Assembly: GCA_034422115.1 (NCBI GenBank)
Contig: DAOUJW010000009.1
Location: 124,001-188,000 of the forward strand
Source of the DNA: DAOUJW01 sp034422115
GTDB taxonomy: Bacteria > Chloroflexota > Dehalococcoidia > Lucifugimonadales > UBA2985
DNA: 64,000 nt
Direction: 5' to 3'
Shown here: positions 58,538-64,000 of the stretch, piece after piece
Position numbering within the stretch: position 1 is the stretch's first letter
Layout: each line of letters starts with the position of its first letter
Program-made: the position numbers and the translations under genes
Notes under the pieces: generated by a model
What the model was told of the DNA's origin: nothing
Seen by the model: only the letters and a program-made list of their open reading frames with translations
Database searches by the model: none

Positions 58538-61500
58538 CTACGGAGTCAGTACTGCGTCGTACAGAGCGTACACCAGGTAACCCTTACCCTCTTCAATCTC
58601 CAGCGGATTGTCTTCGGCGTCAAACCCGCCCTTGCGGAGCACCGTCCAGCCAACGCCCGGGGTCGGGTCGTAGGTGTAGGCCACCGACCAGCCGATGCTG
58701 CCGAGGTACAGGTCTATCTCAGCCGACGTGTCACCGGACACGGACCAGAAGCCGATGGCGTTGTAACCCTGCCTGACCGGTATGACCGGGGGCAGGTCGC
58801 CGGCGGCCTGCAGCTTCACCTTGACGGTTACGCTGGCCGTGCTGTTTATGAAGTAGGCCTTGCCGGGCTCAATGGCGCTTATGTCGCCGCTGAACATTCC
58901 CGTCTCAAGGTCCTTGCTGGACCGCAGCCACGGGTTCTCGCCCGCAAGCTCCAGCGCCCTGTCGTAGGTCGACACTGAGGTTATGGCCGCGTCAGCCAGC
59001 ATGGTGTCAATGTCTCCACCGTCACCCATGGGCATACCGGGTATGGAGATGAAGTTCTGGCCCGGTCGCAGCGTCAGCGTGAAGGGCTTGGCCTCCACCA
59101 CCTCGAAGTCCGTATTCGCCGTGACTGAGTTGCCGCTCTGGTCCACGCCGGTCACCTTGATGTTGTACTCGCCCGGCGTCAGGTCAATTGCCAGGGTGCG
59201 CTGGGCGCACTTGTCCTGGGGAACCGGGTCGGCGTCCGCCTCGGCGGCATGGTCGTCACAGGTCACCTCACTGCCGAACACCTGGGTCACGTCATCCGTG
59301 ACAACCGAGTCGTCCGCCAGATTGGTCAGCGTCAGGGCAGTGACCTCCACCTTGCGGTACTTGTCGCCCGCGTGCTCGTCCTCGTCAAACTCCATCACTA
59401 TCCAGACCGCGCCCTCCTGGGGCTTGTCTGCCGCCGTACTCGTATCCAGGTCCTTGCCGCCGGCGCTCTTGAACACCAGCTTGGGCGGGGCGGAGTCAAC
59501 CTGGAAGCTGACAAAGTCGGTCTCGGTGGCGGCAAATCCCTTCTTGGCCTCGTTGCCTGCCGAGTCGCTCGCCGTAACCGCCACGTACCTTATGCTGGCC
59601 TGGCCGGGAGTGTTCTTGAAAGTGCCCGTCCAAGTGGTCAGGCCGCCAACCTGCAGCGACACCGGCTGAGTTGCGGGTGAGACCAGGTCTTCGCCCTTCT
59701 CAGGCTTGGTTTGGGTCAACTGCACCTCCGGGTTGGTGCGGAGGTTCTCATCGGAGGAGATCGTCAATGTGATCTCGTCCTTGGCTATGTCCGCCGATGG
59801 GGTGACGGTCAGCACTGGGGCCAGCCCGTCACTGATGCTCGCAAGCCGCCCCTCGGTGCGGGTGTTGCCGGCCCTGTCCTTCACCTCGCCTACCAGCTCC
59901 ACCTCGGGCCGGGCGTCGGAGTCCAGCGCCCCCACCTGCAGGTATACGGCCGTTCCCTTGTCAATCTCCTGTGTCCCGTCCGTGTGATCCACGGAGTTTA
60001 TCTTGTAGTCCAAGGGCATTGCGCCGTCCACGTGGAAGTCAGAGGCGCTCACCGTGGCGGGGTCCAGGGGCGCTCCCCCATCGCCAACATTGAAGGCAGC
60101 CCGCACCCAGGTATTCTGGTTCGGCCGCTCGGTCTCCTTGTTGGTCCCGCTGGTAACTCCCGGGTTCCTGAGGGATACGCCTGTCTTTCCGCTGGACAGG
60201 GTGGGCGCCCGTGTGTCCACCGTGAACTTGAAGGCGTTGTCCGCGGTCCCGGCGTTAAAGGCCGCCGCTCCCCTAGGCGCTTCATTCACGCCCACAGGCC
60301 CTGTGCCGCAGGCTGGGTTATCCCCTCCGCAGGCTCCTGACTGGCCATCCGCCCGCTTGTTGCTGTCCACTATATCCCTGGGGGGAACGTTCCCGACCTT
60401 GTCCTCCACCCCCACAAACCACTGCTTCGTGCCTTCCGAGATGGTTCCCGCGGCAGCCGCCGTCACCCTGTAGCCGTTCTCAATGGGCGACTCCACGGCC
60501 GCGCTCCGGGAAAGCCCTGTGGTCCTGTTGTCGATAGACAACTCAATGAAAGCCGGATCCACGCCAGCCCCCGTGTCCGTCACCTCTGCGCTCATGGTGA
60601 CCGTGGCCACGTTGGTGTAGAAGTTGTGGGAAGGGCTGATCAGAGTCACCACCGGCGCTTCCAGGTCCACCGTGGCGGACTTGGAGACAGCGGCGGAGGG
60701 ATCGGCGTCCCGGTAGGTCACGTTGATTATGTCGTCGTGCCTCGCCGGGATGGCCTTCGCCAACAAGGCCTCAGCCTCGCTGTCGGTTGTCAAGCCCAAA
60801 TCGTCGAGGGTGTTACTGTCCGTCACCCTAGACCACAGAGAGCGGTCGCCCGTGTCGTCCGTGCCACTCAGGCCGTTGGTGTTGTTCAACTCTCCAATGG
60901 TGACCTTTTCATCACCGTTGCCATTATTAGCCACCGCGTCGTTCATCATATCTTTCGACTCGGTGACTATTTTGCTGTGGTCATCCTGGCTGAAGACGAC
61001 AACCTCGGCCTCGAAGACGTCTGTGGCGGGCCCCGTCTCGTCAATAGCCAGCCTGACGTCCCCGGCGGAGGCGGAGTTCAGCGTAACCATGCTCTTGTCC
61101 GCGGCGTAGCTGTCTTCCACGTCATAGCCGAATGATACGATGACAGCGCCTGCCACGCTTCCAGTTGTGGTGACCGTATCACCAGAGGTCGTGCTGACGT
61201 TCACCTGGTTATTGACGGTGCTGTAGTCTGAATCGCCAGATGCTCCAAACCTCACCCTCGTTTCTTCGAGGTCTATAGGAGTACCGCCGGCGAAATCAAA
61301 CTCGGTGATCTTGAAAGTTATGGACACGCTGTTTTCTGCGTCCTGGGGCGCCAGGCCCTTAACAATAACCGCGACAATTCCCTCTCCAGGCGCTGCGCGC
61401 CCGTCGACCCCGCCACCTAATGGCAAACCGCTGGCGACATCCGAGCTGCCCTGCTGGACAATCTGGTACCACGGCCCACCTCCGGCGTTGGCAGGAGCGG

Positions 61501-62197
61501 CAGCGTTATCGGTAGAACGCACGGCGGTGCGTCCGTTCACCACAACGCTCATTATGTCATTGGTACCAATTTCGCCCACACCGGACGCTGTGCCGCTCTG
61601 CAGGTCCCTGGCAACTGCCATGTCCTTCAGGTCGAACCTGTACCCGTTGTCGGCTGTCTCATCGCCATTGGCCGCGTTGCCGTCGGAATCCAGCGTGGTA
61701 TCAGCGCCGGGCACCTCTGTGGCGTCGCCCGCATCTGCGCAATCCGGACCGCCTGTATATGCGTCTGTCACCGGATCAGCGTCGCGGAGCAAAATTTGCG
61801 CATCAGTTATGCGCTGCTTTGCGGTATCCCCCGAATTCTCATTACGGGTACCATCGGTGTTATTGTAGTCGTGGTCACAAATTGGATTGTTCAAACCACC
61901 GTCGAACCTCTGGGTGCGCTCCTTCTCGCCCGCAACCACGAAATCATCACCCAGCTCCAGTCCGGGGCCGGTAGCCGTTAGGGATCGCGCCGTCCCTCTA
62001 CGCAATGGAGTCAGGTCGGCGTCCGTGACCTTGATGGTTACAATGTTGTCATCCGTCTGGTCGGAGAAGTACTTCCCCTTCTCCCCGCCGCTGAGGGTCA
62101 CCGTGCCGGCAACCGCGCCCGCAGAGGCGAGCGGCACCAGGGCCACAAGCAGTCCCAGGACTGCCAGAATCACTATGAATCTACCTTGTATCTTCAC
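58538..62197 (-). CDS. large exported Ig-like surface protein
   Basis: 1219 residues. Sec signal peptide (MKIQGRFIVILAVLGLLVALVPLASA) then a long acidic, Asp/Thr/Val-rich beta region with repeated Ig-like or cadherin-like strands (LEAPVVTLISPSHNFYTNVATV; DTRAPTLSSGKTGVSL; APVLTVTPSADIAKDEITL; VDQSGNSVTANTDF). The last ~175 residues hold two copies of a motif of the NLISLP kind: LTLRPGQNFISIPGMPMGD ... IEPGKAYFIN and RQGYNAIGFWS ... EIEEGKGYLVYA. No LPXTG or C-terminal membrane helix. GTG start with AAGGGGG. Single-gene unit with long leader and strong terminator: a highly expressed S-layer-like or adhesive protein is my inference. Confidence 0.8.
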   Translation of the reverse strand: MKIQGRFIVILAVLGLLVALVPLASAGAVAGTVTLSGGEKGKYFSDQTDDNIVTIKVTDADLTPLRRGTARSLTATGPGLELGDDFVVAGEKERTQRFDGGLNNPICDHDYNNTDGTRNENSGDTAKQRITDAQILLRDADPVTDAYTGGPDCADAGDATEVPGADTTLDSDGNAANGDETADNGYRFDLKDMAVARDLQSGTASGVGEIGTNDIMSVVVNGRTAVRSTDNAAAPANAGGGPWYQIVQQGSSDVASGLPLGGGVDGRAAPGEGIVAVIVKGLAPQDAENSVSITFKITEFDFAGGTPIDLEETRVRFGASGDSDYSTVNNQVNVSTTSGDTVTTTGSVAGAVIVSFGYDVEDSYAADKSMVTLNSASAGDVRLAIDETGPATDVFEAEVVVFSQDDHSKIVTESKDMMNDAVANNGNGDEKVTIGELNNTNGLSGTDDTGDRSLWSRVTDSNTLDDLGLTTDSEAEALLAKAIPARHDDIINVTYRDADPSAAVSKSATVDLEAPVVTLISPSHNFYTNVATVTMSAEVTDTGAGVDPAFIELSIDNRTTGLSRSAAVESPIENGYRVTAAAAGTISEGTKQWFVGVEDKVGNVPPRDIVDSNKRADGQSGACGGDNPACGTGPVGVNEAPRGAAAFNAGTADNAFKFTVDTRAPTLSSGKTGVSLRNPGVTSGTNKETERPNQNTWVRAAFNVGDGGAPLDPATVSASDFHVDGAMPLDYKINSVDHTDGTQEIDKGTAVYLQVGALDSDARPEVELVGEVKDRAGNTRTEGRLASISDGLAPVLTVTPSADIAKDEITLTISSDENLRTNPEVQLTQTKPEKGEDLVSPATQPVSLQVGGLTTWTGTFKNTPGQASIRYVAVTASDSAGNEAKKGFAATETDFVSFQVDSAPPKLVFKSAGGKDLDTSTAADKPQEGAVWIVMEFDEDEHAGDKYRKVEVTALTLTNLADDSVVTDDVTQVFGSEVTCDDHAAEADADPVPQDKCAQRTLAIDLTPGEYNIKVTGVDQSGNSVTANTDFEVVEAKPFTLTLRPGQNFISIPGMPMGDGGDIDTMLADAAITSVSTYDRALELAGENPWLRSSKDLETGMFSGDISAIEPGKAYFINSTASVTVKVKLQAAGDLPPVIPVRQGYNAIGFWSVSGDTSAEIDLYLGSIGWSVAYTYDPTPGVGWTVLRKGGFDAEDNPLEIEEGKGYLVYALYDAVLTP

Positions 62198-62386
62198 TTA
62201 TACCCCCTTATGCACCCGGAAATGTCTACGGGTTTTTTCAAATTTCCTCGGCCTTGCCACGCGCCAAACCCGTGAAAGCGTGGGCTTCCCGGGAGTTGTA
62301 GCTGGGCCTGCTCTTGTCAGGTTATCGGATGAATACGTAGATAAGTCCATAAACTTCCCGTTCCTTTCGCGGTTAAACCCTCCAAT

Positions 62387-62415
62387 CTTTTACACCATCA
62401 ATATGCCGTTGTCAA
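62387..62415 (-). promoter_or_regulatory. proximal promoter of the surface-protein gene
   Basis: Minus strand TTGACA (62415-62410), 17-base spacer, TAAAAG (62392-62387); predicts a leader of about 180 bases. Confidence 0.5.
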
Positions 62416-62551
62416 CCCCTCAACAGAGGGATTTGCGCGCAACAGGGGCGGTTCCCTCCCTATTGTTGCGCAATCGTAACATCCGGCCCGGCCTGCTTGT
62501 CCTGGGCCGCGGCCTGGGGGCCTTCCGCCCCTCTTGGATACCGCAGAGAAT

Positions 62552-62579
62552 GATATAGCAACGCCAATTTCCTTGTCAA
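62552..62579 (-). promoter_or_regulatory. distal promoter of the surface-protein gene
   Basis: Minus strand TTGACA (62579-62574), 16-base spacer, TATATC (62557-62552). Would give a ~345-base leader. Confidence 0.5.
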
Positions 62580-62733
62580 CGATTTCAGAGGTCGGTTGAC
62601 GGGCAAATCGCAAAGACCAAAGGGGCCGCTCATCCACGCAGGATTGGTCTGACCAAGTCCACCGACGCTCCCCAATCCGCTCGCCCTGAGCCCGTCGAAG
62701 GGTCCCGACCGGGCGGCGCTCCCCATACGCCGT

Positions 62734-63108
62734 CTACTGCGAAGCTCCCCCGTCCAGCAGCGCCTCAACCTTCCCCACAAAGCGCGCCGCCTGCTCAACA
62801 ACGCGCGTCACCCTGTCCTGAGCCAGCCAGTCCTCGTAGAAGTTGACGTGAAGCTCATTGGCCGCCGCAAACAGGTCTCCAAGCTCCTCGTCCCCGGTCT
62901 CCTCAACCAGCTGACCAACAACGCGATACAGCTGCCTGTGCGTCTGGTGGTTCCAGCCCTGGCGCGTCTCCGCCACTGCCTTCACAATCAGCGCCGCCGC
63001 TCCCCAGCCCTTCTCGGAAGCCTGGCACAAGTCGCCCTCCCGAAGATGCTCACGCGCCTTCTCCATATATGCCCTGCTCCGGTCTCGATACATCAACTGG
63101 TCCACCAT
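62734..63108 (-). CDS. PaREP1/HEPN-like protein, tandem copy 1
   Basis: 124 residues. QASEKGWGAAALIVKAVAETRQGW, LVEETGDEELGDLF, ELHVNFYEDWL and AARFVGKVEALLD: same helical protein as the gene at 13200 and the next copy. AAGGAGG six bases before the ATG. The DNA coding for its C-terminus is nearly identical to the matching part of copy 2, so the duplication is recent. Eleven bases separate it from copy 2. Confidence 0.7.
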   Translation of the reverse strand: MVDQLMYRDRSRAYMEKAREHLREGDLCQASEKGWGAAALIVKAVAETRQGWNHQTHRQLYRVVGQLVEETGDEELGDLFAAANELHVNFYEDWLAQDRVTRVVEQAARFVGKVEALLDGGASQ

Positions 63109-63119
63109 CGCCTGCCTCC

Positions 63120-63488
63120 TTACGACGACCGCCTGTCCAGCAGCGCCTCAACCTTCCCCACGAAGCGCGCCACGTCCTGCAGGGACCTCTCCACAAGATC
63201 GACAGTCAGCCAGCCCTCGTAGAAGTGGGTGTGCAGATGGTTCGCTACGGCGTAGAGGGTCCTGATCTCATCGTCCCCGGTCTCCTCAACAATCCTCACA
63301 ATGGCGCCGCTCAATAGCCAATGGCTGCCGTGCTCCCAACCCCGCGCCTCCGCCAACGCCTTGACCATCTGCGATGCCGCTCCCCACCCCTTCTCCGCCG
63401 CCTGCATATCGTCTCCCTCGGCAAACTCCCTGTTGGCCTGCTCCAGGTACACCCTGCTCTGCTCCCTATGTACAAGCCTGCTTACCAT
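63120..63488 (-). CDS. PaREP1/HEPN-like protein, tandem copy 2
   Basis: 122 residues. MVSRLVHREQSRVYLEQANREFAEGDDMQAAEKGWGAASQMVKALAEARGW, then IVEETGDDEIRTLY, HLHTHFYEGWL, ARFVGKVEALLD (given in pieces of one sequence). Its SD and start context (GGAGGC...GCGATGGT) match copy 1, and the 11-base gaps on either side are equal in length. Confidence 0.7.
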   Translation of the reverse strand: MVSRLVHREQSRVYLEQANREFAEGDDMQAAEKGWGAASQMVKALAEARGWEHGSHWLLSGAIVRIVEETGDDEIRTLYAVANHLHTHFYEGWLTVDLVERSLQDVARFVGKVEALLDRRSS

Positions 63489-63499
63489 CGCTCGCCTCC

Positions 63500-63886
63500 T
63501 TAAGGCCCTTGGGCCAACCGCTCAGCGTCCCGTATGTAGTCCGATGTCTGGTTGACCAACATCGCAATATCCGCCGGGTTGTAGTAGTCGTGGTAAAAGC
63601 ACTCGCCATGAAGCACCGTCTGCCGATCGGAGTAGCGGAGTCGGAGGTCCCACAGCGATGGATCGCTCATTGAGAGGGACCGCAACTTCCGGCCCGCCGC
63701 GGTGGAGGTGGTCGGCCCCTCGCCCGTGCGGACCAGGACCAACGCCTCCGTAGCGCGCAGCGTGGCGCACCAGGCCTTCTCCGCCGCGTCCCGGATGTCG
63801 CCGGCCGCCATCTGCGACAGAGCGGCCTCTCCCATACGGCGCGCATCGGCAAAGATGCGGGCGGCTTCGGCTTCAACGGTGGTCAT
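63500..63886 (-). CDS. PaREP1/HEPN-like protein, diverged copy
   Basis: 128 residues. Related by RDAAEKAWCATLRATEALV, an Arg/Tyr-rich middle and FYHDYYNPADIAMLVNQTSDYI, but distinct from copies 1 and 2. This subgroup is closer to archaeal PaREP1. GGGAG precedes the ATG. The C-terminal codons recur almost unchanged at the window edge (63967-64000), so another member of the same subgroup lies just outside. Confidence 0.6.
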   Translation of the reverse strand: MTTVEAEAARIFADARRMGEAALSQMAAGDIRDAAEKAWCATLRATEALVLVRTGEGPTTSTAAGRKLRSLSMSDPSLWDLRLRYSDRQTVLHGECFYHDYYNPADIAMLVNQTSDYIRDAERLAQGP

Positions 63887-63966
63887 CAGCTACTCCCAGG
63901 TCGTTTCTTGAACAGATTGTAGCACGCGCAGGCCTACAGCGTCAGTTCAGGCGCGGGGAAGCGGTA

Positions 63967-64000
63967 CTAAGGCCCCTGGGCCAACCGCTCAGCGTCCCGG
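63967..64000 (-). CDS. PaREP1/HEPN-like protein, C-terminal end only
   Basis: Last ten codons before TAG read RDAERLAQGP, the same ten residues as the end of the gene at 63500-63886. The body lies beyond the window. Confidence 0.5.
   Translation of the reverse strand, partial: RDAERLAQGP

Larger units (their letters stand above)
62198..62733. other. 536-base non-coding region upstream of the surface gene
   Basis: Holds the two promoters, a long A+T-rich leader and a family C palindrome at 62677-62703 (CCGCTCGCCCTGAGCCCGTCGAAGGG). An open frame at 62398-62637 on the minus strand has no coding look and overlaps the promoters. Confidence 0.6.

Noticed and set aside
62398..62637. 79-codon frame on the minus strand
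   Set aside because: Overlaps both promoter candidates of the surface protein and has no SD or recognisable sequence.
1..64000. tRNA and rRNA genes
   Set aside because: No GTTCGA-type T-arm with matching acceptor stem and no rRNA-like stretch was seen in any intergenic region; a covariance search would be the decisive check.

Overview
The window is G+C-rich chromosomal DNA from a bacterium that I infer to be a member of the Chloroflexota, close to the Dehalococcoidia/SAR202 group. This is inference from gene content: a hydantoinase A/B pair, several tandem acyl-CoA dehydrogenases, two CaiB/BaiF CoA transferases, a citrate synthase that looks like the Re-type of Dehalococcoides and clostridia, PaREP1/HEPN-like paralogues, frequent TTG/GTG starts and several dispersed palindromic repeat families. 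No rRNA, tRNA, CRISPR array, transposase or prophage was seen.

Layout. 1-4154: the end of a DMT permease, then hyuA-hyuB. 4180-7407: zinc-ribbon gene, rpsO with its own promoter and terminator, and pnp. 7440-11766: lysine/diaminopimelate genes dapB, asd and dapA, split by an A+T-rich two-gene insertion (8247-9615) that reads as a Panacea-domain antitoxin plus a PemK/MazF-like partner. 11955-13598: thiI and a PaREP1-like gene. 13650-20387: copper-handling cluster (two-HMA CopA ATPase, YHS protein, thioredoxin-like protein, membrane proteins, cupredoxin-like lipoprotein, polytopic protein with a Cys-rich loop). 20450-27088: FmdB-type zinc ribbon, DUF1461 protein, an A+T-rich orphan gene with a HEPN-like C-terminus, polA and an EamA permease. 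27341-30555: Re-citrate-synthase-like enzyme and an acetyl-CoA synthetase. 30820-33753: sfsA, an endonuclease-III relative and Tat translocase genes. 34206-38668: a small membrane protein, then a vWA lipoprotein divergent from a membrane-bound XRE-TM-TPR regulator.

38744-39420 is a Phd/PIN toxin-antitoxin pair with a clear operator. 39478-45360 holds a crotonase and four acyl-CoA dehydrogenases, three of them tandem paralogues. 45453-49967 (minus) carries an SDR, a retropepsin-like protein with a small partner, an MFS carrier, a degenerate metallo-beta-lactamase-fold protein and BioY. 50121-53844 has hrcA and two CaiB/BaiF CoA transferases. 53921-55784 is rplU-rpmA-rpmE and a DUF1385 protein. 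55788-57913 (minus) is hisF-HAD-hisIE. 58538-62197 is a monocistronic gene for a 1219-residue exported Ig-like surface protein. 62734-64000 is a tandem run of PaREP1/HEPN-like genes that continues past the window edge.

Taken together, the genome segment combines housekeeping genes with catabolism of acyl-CoA compounds (CoA transfer, dehydrogenation, hydration, then acetyl-CoA to citrate), copper stress functions and several small defence or toxin-antitoxin-like modules. Intergenic gaps are often filled by palindromic repeat doublets.
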